A DNA stretch of 64,000 nt from Tetrahymena elliotti 4EA (GCA_000231825.2 JH720312.1:186001-250000); one strand, 5' to 3'; positions 13,301 to 26,914 are shown, counted from the stretch's first letter. Notes: generated from the letters alone by a model not told the origin. Numbers and translations: made by a program.

Positions 13301-15417
13301 GATATTAAATTTTTCTCATCAATAGATGGTTTCCTGGATTGAACTTGGGTGAATATCTAGTTATTATCCCATCTTTCAACATCTGTTTTAGTTATTTTAG
13401 AGTTAACTTCACTCTGATTCATATTATAATTTGTATTAAAAATATTTTTCTATGATTATTAGGTATCTTAACAGACTTCGTTGTCTTAGTTTTGTTGTGC
13501 TTTTTAATATTTAAAACCCATTCTTTCAGGAGAAAACTCAGTATTTATTACTACATTTCTCTCTAGTGAATTATTTTTTGATTCATTCATATTTTATTTT
13601 TTATTATCTAACAAATGATGGGTGTTTTACTATGATTAGTTGTTTGTATGATTTTTATTTTGTTGAGGCTTCATTTATTCTACAATATTAAAGAAGATAT
13701 TGAGAGATTATTCCTTAAATTGAGGTACTCTATTAATTTATAATTAAGAATAAAGTTATTAACTAATACACTCAGTTTACAAAAGCAACTCTTTTTGTTA
13801 GAAGTAAATTTACTAATATTGATGCTATTATTATTAATGCTAAACTTTTGCTTTGAGACATTCCTCCCAATCAATCATATCATATAAATTGTTGTTTTCT
13901 TGTAATTTATTAGGGTTATTATTGCATCCTTCTTGCATATAATTATTTATATTGCTTAGTATGCAGCTGTTCCATACATTCTTCAAATTTGAAGAAAGAG
14001 GAGGAATAGATGCTGAAATATTTTTATATTCAATAGCATGGCTTTTAAATTTAAGAAATAGCTCTGTAAAATCATGAATTTACTTGTCTAGCTAAATAAA
14101 TTATTTATTCATTTCTAGACATATTTAGTCATAAATATGCTTCATAATAAAATCATAGCTTTGCTTAATGCTATTTTTTTCTTATTCAACCTTTGTTTTA
14201 AACTAATTGATAAAATCTTCCTCATGAAGTAGTAGATTCATACTATCTTTGCTTATGAAATCTTCGTTTATTTGGCTGATTACACTCTTGTACATCATAC
14301 TTTAATCTAAATTGTGTTTGTTATTCATATTCGATACCTTATTTTGGTTATTTTAAGCTATTTCTTCTTGAGTGTTATTTTACATTACCTACTATTGTGT
14401 ATTCTACTGAATAAAGCTATTCACCTAAAATTGTTTTTAATTTGAAGAGCTGATAACATTTGAAGTATTAAGCAAAGATGATTTTAATTTTATATTAGAA
14501 TCATTAATATTCTAATTTTCAGAAGTACTCTAATGGATATTATGTTAATAGATTTTAAATTAATTAATTTATTGTTAACTATTGTTATTATTTTCTTATC
14601 TGATTTAATACTGTTATTATTTTGGAATTAGAGGTTATTATTACAAAAATTAGATCTACTATTGATTTTATACTTACATTTAATTAATAGTAAGAGGAAT
14701 ACTTTTCAAAGATTGTTGAGAACTTTAAGTATTCAATACTTATACATTCAAAGAATTTGATCTTTTTTTATCCTACTAATTTTATGCTGAATTTTATATT
14801 GGAACTTAATACAATAGTTATTATTGCTGTTGTTGTAGCTGTTAAAATTAAAGATATTATGATTATTGCTAGCTGAGAGGAGGTTTTTCAGTTACAATTG
14901 CTCTTGATCCATTCAAAGATGTATTTGAATGAAATGATTGGTTTAGTTGCTAATGCTATTACTACCTTGGTATATTTTAGAGATTATTAGTGCTCTCTTT
15001 CAAAATTTGAGAAATATTAAATGAATCTGTAAAATTTAAATTTTTAGTAATCCTTTTTTTTTCATTTGAATCTACTCTTACATCATACCTTTGACATTAT
15101 TACTAATTACCAAACTAAAGCCAATCTTAACTGTTAGACCTGTTACTAAATTTACAGCTTTTTACTTCAGCGCTATAAACTTAATAAGGTTAATCTAATT
15201 TTGATTTTAAATCCAATTTTTCATTACTTAAGCTATTATTTTTTTTAATTGATGAGCTCTTCTAAGCATAAGACATTGAATCATTAAAATCCTAAGAATT
15301 CTATCTATCCTTATTTATAATACTATTTTAGTTTTAAAAAGCTGTTGCTTCTTTTGACCCAAAAGTTGCTCTTTCTTGATGCTAAATTTTACTGGCACTA
15401 GTGAAATTTGACATCAT
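10312..15417 (-). CDS. Large Q/N-rich protein with C-terminal WD40 beta-propeller
   Basis: A single uninterrupted frame of 1702 codons (1701 aa) in the ciliate code. It starts at ATG ATG TCA AAT (15417) and ends at TGA (10312). The first ~1000 residues are low-complexity Q/N/S sequence with long runs of TAA/TAG/CAA and AAT codons and scattered coiled-coil segments. A polyproline run (PPPPPPKQS) lies near residue 974. From about residue 1350 the composition changes to a propeller: IQVISCIWVRDDTFAFATAD, QLIGHNENITDMTF, LISTSSDGCMIVWQ and NILACGTDEGIIRIYD are clear WD40 blades. The family is not identifiable beyond WD40. Q/N-rich tails of this kind suggest a scaffold or granule component, which is inference. 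No intron is needed, which is notable for its size. Its neighbour, a kinase, lies in the same orientation 0.9 kb upstream. Confidence 0.85.
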
Positions 15418-16312
15418 TTATTAGTAATTAATATTATTTTAATTCTAAATTTTTTACTAGTTGCCCATTAACTGCAATTAATCTCCTTACTGTTAAAATT
15501 TAATACAACTTTCTGTCATTTAATTTTCTTTATCACTATATAGATTTAAGTATTTTTCAACTCTATACTTTGGAATTTTTCTAGCTAACATATTGTTTTA
15601 ATTCTAGCCACCTAATTCTTGTTATGGAGGAGCACTTTTCATCTAATTAAAACCTTTTTGATATAATTAATTTTAATCTAACTCTTTAAACATATTAATT
15701 ATTTCACTCGATTAGTAAATTAAAGAAGATATACTAAATAAATACTTATAATTTCTTTGTTTTTCTTGTATTTAATTTATTGATTTGAAATGTTTGAATT
15801 CACTCTTTAACAATCAACACTTTGAATTTAACTATTTTAGTGGATTCTAACAATAACGGACATTTATATTATTAATAAATTTATGATGTTCAATCAAATA
15901 TGTTGTATCATTTACAATTTAAATAAATGCTAAAAAACTCAGATTAATATTTCAATTGCTAATTTAAATTTTTTTAAAAATAATTTTAAAAAAGGAACAA
16001 AACCTTTTAAATGTTAAAACTATATTATCTAATTATTACTTTCCTCATGAATTAATTTAAAACGCTTGTTTTGTAGTAAATAATACAAACATATATATAA
16101 TGTGCAACAAATACAAAATAAATATTCAAAATAAAAGATTTTTATCTGTGGGATAAATAAAAAAATCATTGACATTTTTGTAGTTCTGTTGATCTAATTA
16201 ATTTTTCTTGAAGAATGATAAATGAATATTTCTTCTTGAATGTTAGTTCAGTGATTTTAAAAACTATTCAAAATATTAAAAATATATTTTGAAAAATATT
16301 TGATTCAGAAGA
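15418..16312. other. Intergenic spacer between two minus-strand genes
   Basis: About 0.9 kb of AT-rich sequence. It holds the promoter side of the WD40 gene and the 3' side of the kinase gene. No gene or RNA is seen. Confidence 0.5.
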
Positions 16313-18391
16313 TCATCTTAGCCTTTCAACAAATTTCAATTCAAAAGTATTGTTGGGATTAACAGAAAGATACTATTTATTAGCAAAAACACTTAAGTCA
16401 AATTCTAAATAGTTATACTTTTTAACAAGATCTTCCTTTACTGCAGTATATTGTTGCTGTTGACTTATTTGATATTTAATATTCTGTTAAAATAGTTATT
16501 TAAAAATATTCCTCTTGAGTTCTAAGTTGACTTTTTCTAGCATATCAACTGAATATAATTTCTTTTATTTAATATCATTAGTGAATCTAATAAATCTAAT
16601 GACACCTTCACATGGAGTATTTAGCTCAGGCTCCTGACCTTAAGAAAGTATTCCTACATAATTCATGGAGCAATCTTACTTTTATGGAGAATCAGACTTA
16701 TAATTAACAATATATTTATACTTGTACTTATTTTTAGCTTGTAATTTCTAATAAATCTAATAGTACTTTTCTTCGATTTCACTACTAAAGAGAATAATAT
16801 CTATTTCTGAATTTTTAATATTATATGTATCTAATTCTTCTATGAATTCCAAAAATTCATTTGAAAGGGAATTTATTGTAATTGTAAATTTATTTAAGTT
16901 GAAATGCTTGCAAGTATGAAAAAGAGCATATCTAACATGAAATTTAATCCAATTAATTGAATCATCATGTGATATATAGCTTATCGATAAGTGGTAAATA
17001 TTAGGCTTTAGTTAAAATTACTATAACTATAGAATGTTAAATTAAGTTTCATTTACATAATTATAAATGTTGAGATTAATTTTAATCTTTTAATTTTTAA
17101 TTCCTTAAAAGTAGTCTTTGTAATAATAATATAGATTATAAATAACTTGATATTAACTCACATTAGGAACATAATAAATGGTGGTGCATTCATCAGATAA
17201 AGTAATCTATCCAAATAACTCAATAAATACATCCATCATTTTAATGCTGTATTAGTTAATTCTCTTAATGATACATTGATGAACTCCTTGTTATGTTTTT
17301 ATTTCAACATCTTTAATAAATTTTAATTCATCAGTAAATTTTTTCTACAATAGCTTGATTATCTTTTCACTTTGAACATAATTTCTTTATTGTTTAACCA
17401 ACCCTAAAAACTCAAATACAAAATCAGACACTGTTGAGGGATTGTTCTCATTTCTTAATTTCTAAAACTATTTTTACTTAAAACTATTTTTATTTGTCAA
17501 ATCACAACAGTAAATGACAAATATGCATGATAAAACAAATTGAAATTTGTCACAACAAAAAATTTCTTCTGGACTTGTAAAAGTGTGTTTGAAATATTCA
17601 GCACTTCCTTCTTTTTGTTCAAAGAATTGATTTATGTTGTACATAGGTGTAAATTATTTTAAGTAGTCCTTGTAATTTTAAGATGAAACAGAGCCACCAA
17701 AGTCTATAAAATAAGGCTCATTATCAAATCCAATCACCATATTTTATGGTTTAATATCTGAATGAGCAAAGCCAAGAGAATGCAACTTTTCTAATTTTAT
17801 AAAAAGTTTCACTAAAAAATAATCAATGATATGTTAGTTCTCATTTCTAAAATCTTCTTTTAACATTAAGAAATCTTTTTAACCTGCTACTTACTCATAA
17901 TAAAAGTGATTCTCCTTTTATCCAAATGCTACAAGAGGTAAAGTAATTCCTTAGCTTTCTATTGCTTTAATAATAGTAACTTCTCTTTCAAATATTTATC
18001 TCTCTTCTAATTTAAAGAATTTAGTTAAAGTCATTAAATTCTTCTCCTTATTGAATGAAATTAAGACTTTATTATTTTTATTATCTAAATATATAATATG
18101 GCCATGGTAATCGTTTTCCTTTGTAACCTTCAATTATGTATTAAAGTTAGCTTCTAAATCCATATTAAGCGGCTGGCCTTTTTAATCACCTTATTTATAA
18201 TCCTCAACTTCAAGGCTTAAACTTTCAAATTATTCTATTATTGTTAATGAAGCTTAGTCTTCATTGTAAAAGTCATCAATCTATTTGAAACATGAAGGGA
18301 TTTAAAAATTATTTTAGGTATCCTAATTATTGTTATGAGTTAAATTTGATTATATATATAATAAATTTTAATTGTATTAATTTTAATCCAT
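16313..18391 (-). CDS. Protein kinase domain protein with long C-terminal extension
   Basis: One frame of 693 codons (692 aa), start ATG at 18391, stop at 16313. The eukaryotic protein kinase signature is clear: HSDIKPQN (catalytic loop, near residue 210, HSD replacing HRD with the Asp kept), FIDFGG (Mg-binding DFG, near residue 229) and TSPEE in the activation-segment/APE position (near residue 272). The glycine loop is poorly conserved and the VAIK lysine is not obvious in the first 120 residues, so the N-lobe is divergent. Essential Asp, Asn and DFG are present, so an active enzyme is likely. The C-terminal ~400 residues are not catalytic. They contain Leu/Ile-rich segments such as YHLSISYISHDDS and FTITINSLSNEFLEFIEEL that look like degenerate leucine-rich repeats. 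This fits the expanded kinase families of Tetrahymena; the substrate is unknown. Confidence 0.85.
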
Positions 18392-19870
18392 ATTGTTATT
18401 TTTAGGAAAATAGTTATTTTATTCAATTAATATGATTTTCTTTTTTTCTATTTATTCTAAACTCTTCCTTTTAAAATTTACAATTAATTAATTATTTTTC
18501 ATTTACTTTTAAAGAATAAATCAACTTTCAAAATTAATTTTTCTGAAACTAAATTTAATTTAATTCTTTATAATTTCTAAATATTTTTATTCCCTAAATA
18601 TTTTAATTAGAAATTTTATCATTATTTACATTTTTTATATTTATTTTTTAAGGTATATTTTAAATATTAAATTTATTTAATTCATTCTTAAATTTAGTTA
18701 AATAAATCTTTTTAAAAATTTCTCTCACTTTTAACAAATTTGAATTTACTAAACGAGTGAATATATTATGAATTAATCCAATCATTACTTCATAAAATAA
18801 AAAAATAATTGACACTAAATAATTTTAGAATCTTTAATTTTAATATCTAAATACTTTTCGCTATTTTGTTTATTTTAAAATTATTTGATTGAAGAAATAA
18901 AATAAATTTCATTCAATATTTAAAAATAATAAATAATTTTTTTTAAAGCTTAAGTTTTTAATAATTTCTCTTTCAAAGTATTTAATTTTATTTAATTTGG
19001 AAATTTTCTAATGTTGTATTGATAATATTGTAAGATTTAAAATTTTTAAAACAACTTTTTTTTTAAACAAAATTAAAACTGCAAACTGTATAACTGTATG
19101 TAGCCTAACAGGCAGTACCCTAGGGTACTATACATATATATATTATTTTAAATTTTTATATTTTTTTTAATCAAAGTTAATCATTTTCTTTGTATTTGTG
19201 ATAAGATCTTTAGATATTTATATAAAAGTATTTATGAAATAAAAAGGAAAAGCAATCTTTTTAATTTTAAAAGCAAAATTTAATTTAAATTGCTAAGATT
19301 TAGTTTACACAAATACTTTGAAAGTTAATATCAAGCAAAAATTAATATTAGCCCTGAAATGAGCAAATAACAATAAATTATTAATTTAAATTTAAAAATG
19401 CATTTTTTAGATTATATCAGAAAAATAAGATACTGAATTGAAAAAAAATACAAGATTTTTTGATTTTATTTTACACTATTTTTTAGATATTTTATTTAAA
19501 ATTAGTAAAATCAAATAACATTTTACTAAAATTCTATCTTTAAATTGAGAGAATTCTTTAACTTCACTAAAAACAAAATTTTATAAAAATTTGTTATTTA
19601 TTTATTTTAGCTATACATTATAAAGCTATTTATAGTGATAATTTGGAAAAGATTAATATTATCTTCACAAAAAAATATAAATTTAATTGAATTATAGTTA
19701 AAGGATAGACAAAAATGCTTTATTTTTTACCTGAATTAGAAAATAGAGGAAGTATATTAAATCAATAGGCAATTTAATAATTTATCTAAAATAATTTGCG
19801 TTTTATTTTCATAAATTAATTATTTTCAGTAAATACTAATCTATTAACATTATTAATATAAAGCAAACTA
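18392..19870. other. Divergent intergenic region, 1.5 kb
   Basis: The region lies between the start of the kinase (minus) and the start of the protease (plus), so it holds both promoters. It is almost pure A/T apart from a short GC-rich island near 19080-19130 containing a perfect 16-bp palindrome, listed separately. No coding frame is convincing. Confidence 0.55.
19114..19129. repeat. Perfect 16-bp GC-containing palindrome in AT desert
   Basis: AGTACCCTAGGGTACT equals its own reverse complement. It sits in the divergent promoter region, preceded by TAGCCTAACAGGC, and is the only GC-rich spot for hundreds of bases. It could be a dimeric protein-binding site or a transposon-end relic. Neither is shown. 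Confidence 0.5.
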
Positions 19871-20899
19871 ATGCTTAAATTGGTAATTTTTAATATTTTA
19901 ATATGCTTCATAAATTGCCACTTGGATTCAAGTTAAACTGTGGAACATTTGTTAGAGTTTACAAAGTGGAAGGCAAATAACTAAAAAAAATACCTTAGTG
20001 AAGAAGAAGCTAATTTCAGGCTTCAAATATTCCTAAAAAATTTATAAACTATAAAAGACCATAACTAAATTTAAAAGAATAGTTATTAAATTGGAATAAA
20101 TTAATTTTCTGACCTCACATATGAAGAATTTCTATCTATTTCATTGAATTAATAACTATCAACTAACAAAAAGAGAAATTTGTAGTATACAGAAAATGAA
20201 TAAACATAAGCTGAAATAAACTAGATTATTTTCAATAAATATAAAAATGAAGCTGCTGAATTGCCCTTAGAATTCGATTGGAGAAAATTCAGAAAAATTA
20301 GCCCTGTGAAAAATTAGGGATATTGTGGTAGTTGTTGGGCATTTACTACAACTAGTTTATTCGAAAGTGTAAATTTAATTAGAAACAACAATCTTGAACT
20401 ATATTCTGAGTAAGAGTTAATTGACTGCTCTTCAAACGCTATCTATTTAAATTAAGGGTGCTAAGGAGGATGGCCACATATTGCATATTAGTATGCCTTG
20501 TAAAATGGGATATCTTTATCTTCATAATATAGTTATTAAGGTATTTAAAGAAATTGTGCAGTTGATCATTAAACATAAAAAGCTTTTTATCCTGGTAAAC
20601 CGATTCATGTTTTATTTAACTAAGAAAATAATACCACATAATTTATCAAATACTTACTAAATAAGTCTCCTCTGGCGGTTATTGTTGATGCTTCTAATTG
20701 GTAAAATTATAAATCTGGAGTGTTCTCGAATTGTACTAGTTCATAAAATCATGTAGTTTTATTAGTAGGTTATACATAAGAAGGAAATTGGATTGCTAAA
20801 AACTCTTGGGGATCTAATTGGGGTGAGCAAGGCTACATAACCTTAAGTGCTGATTAAAATTGCGGCTTAGAAAATAATATTTTGGGATCTATTATTTGA
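19871..20899 (+). CDS. Papain-family (C1A, cathepsin L-like) cysteine protease precursor
   Basis: Secreted or lysosomal/phagosomal endopeptidase, 342 aa, no intron. The start at 19871 gives a signal peptide (MLKLVIFNILICFINCH). An I29-type propeptide follows (FTKWKANNQKKYLSEEEANF, then LTYEEFLS). The mature enzyme begins near LPLEFDWRKF. All catalytic residues are present: oxyanion-hole Gln and nucleophile Cys in NQGYCGSCWAF (Cys near residue 155), His in NHVVLLVGY (near 294) and Asn in KNSWGSNWGEQGY (near 311). The GCQGGW turn is also conserved. Length and order are normal for cathepsin L. Ciliates have many such enzymes for food-vacuole digestion and secretion; which role applies here cannot be read from sequence. 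Confidence 0.95.
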
Positions 20900-22128
20900 A
20901 AGCAAAACAAAATGAAATATATTATTTTTATTCTATATTAAGTGAATTCAATTTTTTTATTTTAGTTATTAATATATAAATCCAAAGAAAAAATTAAGGG
21001 TAGTAAAAGAGTGTTTTTTAAACAAAACCTTTAATAAATTTACTTTATTTGTGAAATAAAACTTTTTACATTTACTTAAATAATTCTTAAATTTAATTCA
21101 AAATAATTAATTATTCAATCAAATTTTTTGAAAGTGTTTCATTTTTGCTATTTCACGCTTTACGCTTTGAAACAAATTATGAGTAAATTTTAAAGAGATC
21201 TAAAAATATAGTTAGTTAGTGAATTAATTAATTAGAACAAAAAAAATTTTATTACTCTTTTGTGGAAAGAAACTACAGAAGATTTTATAATATTTTAACT
21301 TTTATTAAAATCTAGGTTTATTTTTATCATATTTTATCTTTTGTTGTATTTACAATGAGAAAATTTTTAAAATATCCTAAAAATAAAATCTAAAATAAAT
21401 TTTATTATTATTGATAGATATCTAAAGAAAAATAAGAGGAAAATATTTGATGAATTCATTTGTAAAGTAGGAAAACTTAAATATAAAATAAAAAAAATAT
21501 TCAAATTTAATAGGTTGAAAAAAAAATATTCATTTTTCATTGTTTTTACTATTCTTTCAAAAAATTCATCACTTTTGTTTTTTATGGTTTATTTTTAATA
21601 CTATGAAATATTGATTTTAAATAAAATATATTTTTTCAGTTTGAATATTCTGAAAAGTATGTTATTTTATCTACACTTTTAAAAGAAAAAATGTATTAAA
21701 TTGTTTATTTAATTGGATTTATTTTTTATTAAATAATTTAGAAAAATATTTTGATTTTATAATCTTCTTATTTATCTATTTCATTTAAGACCCATTAAAT
21801 TTTTATTATTTAATGCTTGAAGAGAATATTTTTTAAATAAATTAAAATGATTGACTTAAATTTACAAATAGATTTGAGATAAAAATGTATTAAAATATTT
21901 TATTTGTTTAATTACTTGAAAAAATTAATTTGTGGAGACATCAAATAATTTTTACTTTTATAAAAGCTGATTTTTAATATCCATTAATTATTTTAGAGAT
22001 TCATACTCAGTGACAACTTATACAATTTTATATTAAAGTTAATATAATAGTTAACAACAAAAAATTTACATTAGTTTCTTCATTTGAAAAAGAAGTGCAA
22101 CTCTTAAGGTTATAGAAGCAGATAAAAA
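20900..22128. other. Intergenic spacer, 1.2 kb
   Basis: AT-rich with homopolymer tracts. I see no supportable exon or RNA gene. Confidence 0.5.
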
Positions 22129-22890
22129 ATGAGCAAAAAAAAACTTTGGAAGCTAGATATGTAAGACATTAGAAATAAAATAACTCTAGATAATAGACGT
22201 GATATTTAAAGGCTCTATTTAGAAGTAAACTTTGTATTAAGTAAGGTGTATGCATACTGAAATTTTTTTTTTTCAGGGAATCGATTATAAATTAATAATG
22301 AAATAATATGGCATATCTAAAGCTCATTTTTATAGAATAACAAAAAATCCTGAACCCAAAAGTGGCTAAAATTATTGAAAAGAAATATTTTAGTTTTTGA
22401 TTATTCTTTTTATAATATTACAGAATAAGGAAGAAAAGAGATTTTTACCTAGGAGCATAGGAGAACCATATATGATGAATGCTAATATTTAAATGGTTCT
22501 AATGTTCCAATAAAAATGAAAATGTTTGTTAAAATATTAAAACAAATGGAGAATAAAACATAGATACCAAAAACAAGCAATCATGTTAAATATCCTGAGT
22601 ATAAAAAATATTAGGATCATGGTATACATAAAATTTTTTTCAAATTTTTTTCTTTTGGATTTATACATAATAAAAAAGTTAATCATAAAATCATATTTTT
22701 TAAGTATAAGCAAAAATAAAAGAGGTAGACAATGTTCATTTTTAAGAATAAGAGTACAATTTTGCATTTAGGTTTTAGACATCATCTAACTTAGAAAGAT
22801 AAAGCTAAGCCTACATCTTTGAATATGAGAACAAATTTTTAGAGCTATTTGAATAGAATGATTAATCAAGTGATTTTAATTTCAAAATGA
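22129..22890 (+). CDS. Bipartite helix-turn-helix protein, family copy A
   Basis: Three exons fit: 22129-22224, 22277-22361 (85 nt) and 22424-22890, giving 215 aa. The two introns are 52 bp and 62 bp; the second has a weak GTGGCT donor. Residues ~25-60 (RRDIQRLYLE then GIDYKLIMKQYGISKAHFYRI) form a helix-turn-helix with the recognition-helix pattern ISKAHFYRI. A basic GRK linker and a second predicted helical region (TQEHRRTIYDECQYL) follow, then the motif TSNHVKYPEY shared with copy B. The order helix-turn-helix, GR(K/R), second helical domain is that of Tc1/mariner and paired-type DNA-binding regions. No DDE catalytic part follows, so DNA binding without transposition is inferred. The end is uncertain: the last ~80 codons are low complexity and may include an unrecognised intron near 22622. 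Confidence 0.6.
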
Positions 22891-23968
22891 AAATGATTAA
22901 TTAATGAAATTCTAAAACTTTAATATTTTTAATTATTAATTGATAGAAAAAATAAGTGAAAATATTTTCAATTTTTAATTATTTTAATCCATAAATTTTA
23001 CTTTTAGAAATATCTATTTGTTTTTGTTCAGCTGAATAATTTTAATTAAAATAAAACAAAATCAATTTTTTTCGTTTATTAAATTTTTCTTTCTTAATTT
23101 TAAGAAAACTTTTATTGATCAAAAATATAATATTTTCTCTCAATTTAATCTTCAGAATTAATGTGCTAATTTCTTTAAAAAATTAAAATAAGTTTTCATT
23201 AAAGTATCTTTTTTCTTCTCAAATTATCTTAAATATTTAAGTGATAAAAGAAACATTTTAAAAGTTTAAAACATTTTCATTATTTCATAAAAAAACTTGT
23301 TTTACTTGAATTCTAAGAAAATAAAGAAAACTAGATTAAAAATTATTTAAATATATCTATTTCATTTAGATAAAGGTAATTATTTAAATATTGGTTGGAC
23401 ACATGTAGAAATTGACTCCCACTCAATATTAAATTTACAAAAAAACTAACACTAATTTTTTTTTGCATTGACTTGAAATCCTAAAGAAAGAGTGAAAAAA
23501 ATAAGATTTTTATTAAGCAAAAAAAATTGTTTACATTAACAAGAAAATAATCAAAAATAATAATTTATTTTTTAACATTTTTAATATAGATAAATCTAAG
23601 AAAATTTAAAAAATAGGGAGAATTAAGAATCAGTTTACAATTTTAAAAAAATAGGATTAAGTGTTGCTTTTAGTGTTCTTCATTCAAATAACAAAATCAG
23701 AATTTTAATTCATGGAATGATAAAATTTATCAAATTTTGAGGATAAGTTAGATTTTCCAATCTAACAAATTGTAACCAAATAAATTAATTAAATATAAAA
23801 GCAATCAATAATTAAAGTGAGAAAATTAATGAATCTATATTTGTAATCCATTCAAATTCTAAAGATTACACTTTTGAAAAAACGAAAAATTTTGTAAAAT
23901 TATTCAGAAACAAAAAAAATAAATAAAACATTTTTAAGATTAATTATATATTAGTTACATTTTTAATT
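22891..23968. other. Intergenic spacer, 1.1 kb
   Basis: The spacer lies between convergent genes. If an alternative splice at the 3' end of the GNAT gene were used, its last exon could run to about 23.7 kb; otherwise nothing is seen. Confidence 0.4.
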
Positions 23969-24661
23969 TCAGAGACTAGGTCTTGGAGAAACAACTTAAG
24001 GGAACTTACTTTTAATAATGTTTTTTGTTATAATGAAACCATAAAAGAAAACATATTAATTTTTTATATTACTTTTAGATATTAAAGGTAAATTCAAATT
24101 TGCAAGGTCTATGTAATTGAGCATTTAATAACCTTGTTTTTCTAATATGTGCTTTGAAACAGGATTTTAAACTATTCCTGATGTTATGAGATATCCTAAC
24201 TCTTCAGCATTTTGAATAAAAAGTTAAGATAAATTTTAACCTATTTATTGGTTTTCATAACCTGACCTAACTCCATAGCCTGCTCCAATTAAGAACTCAC
24301 CTTTTTAGTAATTATGTGATATAAATGGTTCTAATAGTCTAAGAGATACATAATTTTTTTCACTCAATACAGAATCTGATGTTTATAACTTCATATATTC
24401 AATGTAGTCAAATAAGTTAAAGCCTGGAAGAATTCCACAGACATAGTTATCTTTAGAAGTGTCAATAGCAACAATGGTTGTTGTGCATATATCAGGAAAT
24501 AAACAAAAAATATTATCTTCTTCACTAGTGGTAATCTCAGAAGCTCCTAAAGCCCTATTAGAAGAGCCAGGCTGATTCCTAACTTCATTCAGGCATTCAA
24601 CAGCTGAATTTATGTATTTATTTTCCAATGCTTAATATCTTATGTTTTTTATAGTTTTCAT
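23969..24661 (-). CDS. GNAT-family N-acetyltransferase
   Basis: Transfers an acetyl group from acetyl-CoA to an amine. It is 230 aa with start ATG at 24661. The N-terminus IRYQALENKYINSAVECLNE is the usual first strand and helix of ciliate GNAT enzymes. The core has GEFLIGAGYGVRSGYENQQI followed by GQNLSQLFIQNAE, which sits at motif A (the CoA-binding Q/RxxGxG/A turn, here QQIGQN). SGIVQNPVSKHILEKQGYQM is motif B (the segment usually ending in EKxGF). The substrate cannot be told; similarity to arylalkylamine-type enzymes is only suggestive. The last ~40 residues after LANLNLPLISKS are uncertain, because a 59-bp intron starting in the AAAAGTAATATA stretch is possible and would replace the tail. 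A decayed copy lies 2.3 kb away at 26915. Confidence 0.8.
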
Positions 24662-26914
24662 TTTTATATTCAGGTTTTGGTTTTTTTTTTTGATGAATTT
24701 ATTTTATTTATAAAAAAATGTAAACAATTTAAAGAACATTGAAGAGAAAAGTAGTTAGTTCAAATTATTTTGTTAGTGACTACTGTAATAAATACGAATT
24801 AACAATTTTTAAGAATATTAATAATTTCTAGAAAGTATTCATAAAACTTTGCAAATTAGAATCAATATTTTAACAAACAATCTTAATTTGGAAGCAATGA
24901 TGGTAGGTATTATTATTAAAATATTTAGTAAAATTTTTTAGAATTATTTTTAGAGTAGAGAAATTATTTTCTTGATTTTCAAATTTAGTTGTTTATAAAT
25001 TCGAAAAAAAAGGAAATTAATGTTATCTAACTAATTTATTGTTTCTTTGGTTACAATTTTCCAATCAATTAAGAAGTACCAAAATCTGTAAAGTGAAAAT
25101 TAATTAATTACTAATTTTAGATACAAAATTTCAAAAATGTAAATTGATGGCTGTCTAGGAAAATATAAAACATATTAAAAGGTATTCTTTTATCAATTTT
25201 TACTCATAAAAAATTAAATGATGAAACATTTTACTTCCAAAGAATAATTTTTATTTTATATTTTAAAAGACAAAAGAATAAAATTTTGATTCTGGTCAAT
25301 TAAGCTTTTTTAATTATTTCGGAAAATATAATTTGATGATTTTAAATCTTTTCAATTACTTAGATTTTCCAAATTATTAGAAATTAGAGGATAAAAAAGT
25401 ATGTTTTAAGAAACAAATAAAAGCATCTGAATTATTTTTTTCAAGCGAAATCAAATTAAAGACAAATTCTTATTTACTATTTGAACAAATAATATAACCT
25501 CAATAAATATCCTATTTCTGAAAATTAAAAATATTTTAAAACACATACCAACCAAATTATAAATGCTTCTGCAAAAGTAAAATAGATATTTTGATTACCT
25601 TGTAAATTTTCTAAATCAAAAAATAATAAGTAAATTTTGTCTTTTTTTTTACCTTTTCTTCCATTTTTAAATCAAAATCTAAATTTGAGGAAAAACTCTG
25701 ATTTTTGTTTTTGTAATGTTAAATTTGTACTTTAACTTAATTGCTATTCGATTTGTAATCTTAGTAAAATTTTCTGAATTTCGTGATTATCATGGATATT
25801 TTAAACCTGCAATTAATTAATACTGCGTGATATTTTAAGTTAGAGAAAATTTAAGTCACTAATTTCATATTTTAAAATCAGTGAGTGTAAATTTCCATAA
25901 ATTTTTGTTCAGAAAAAGTTAATTTAAATATCTTTATCCTTTTTTTATATAGAAAAGATGATTACAGAAATCTTTAGAAACCTATTTTTTAAGCTGGCAG
26001 TTTGTTTCCTCAAATCTTCATAAATATTAAGCTTTTATTAATTATAAAGAAATTTTTGATACTCAAAATCTGATTTCTCAAAGATCAATTCTTAAATTAT
26101 TTGAGCTCATAATTAGCTAGCTTACTCTTAGCAAAGAGATTTAATAATTATTTTATTTTAAAGTTTTTTTCTTAATTTTTAAGCTAACAGAAATTATTTC
26201 TATAATTAATTTTTGTTAATCATTATTCAATAACGTATTTTTTGTTAATGATAATAGTTTATTAATTAATTCTTTTGTTTATTAATATATTATTGTTATT
26301 GTCTTCAATCTTAAAAGTAGAAAAATTTCATTTAGATGTCTTTTTTTAAGAGTAAAAATAATTTTACAATATTTTTTTCACTTAAAATTTGCTATTTACT
26401 CTTTTTTAGTTAAAGAATGAGCTTACAATATTAAACTCTTTAACCTAAAAAAGTTGGTGTAACCTAAATGATTAAATAAAAAATATTCTGTTGTTATGTA
26501 ATTAAATTTTGTTTGATAAAACATATTCTCAAAGTAATCCTTGAATTATGTTTTATAAAAGAAAATAAAAGTCTTAATTTTTAACTAACAAATTATTTGA
26601 ACAAAAAAATGATTTATCTAACTAAAAAAAACCTTTTAATTTAAATTCATAATAAATTTAATGAAAAAGTAATGAAGACCGTCTAATACTCTCATCTGAT
26701 TACCTTTACAATTATATCATTGGTATATTTTTTTGATTAGGTGTCGAATAAATTTTTGGAAGCCTAATTTTTGTGGGGTTTTTTTAAATTATCAACTCAT
26801 TAAAAGAAAATATGATTTATTTTTCTTTTTAATTTAAAGGTAAATTTAAACTAGTTAGTTCATACATAAAGTATTTTTATATTTTTAGAAGGTCTTAAAT
26901 ATAAATTGAAGATA
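24662..26914. other. Gene-free AT-rich stretch, 2.25 kb
   Basis: Homopolymer-rich, with no frame of protein-like composition on either strand and no structured RNA that I can recognise. Confidence 0.5.
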
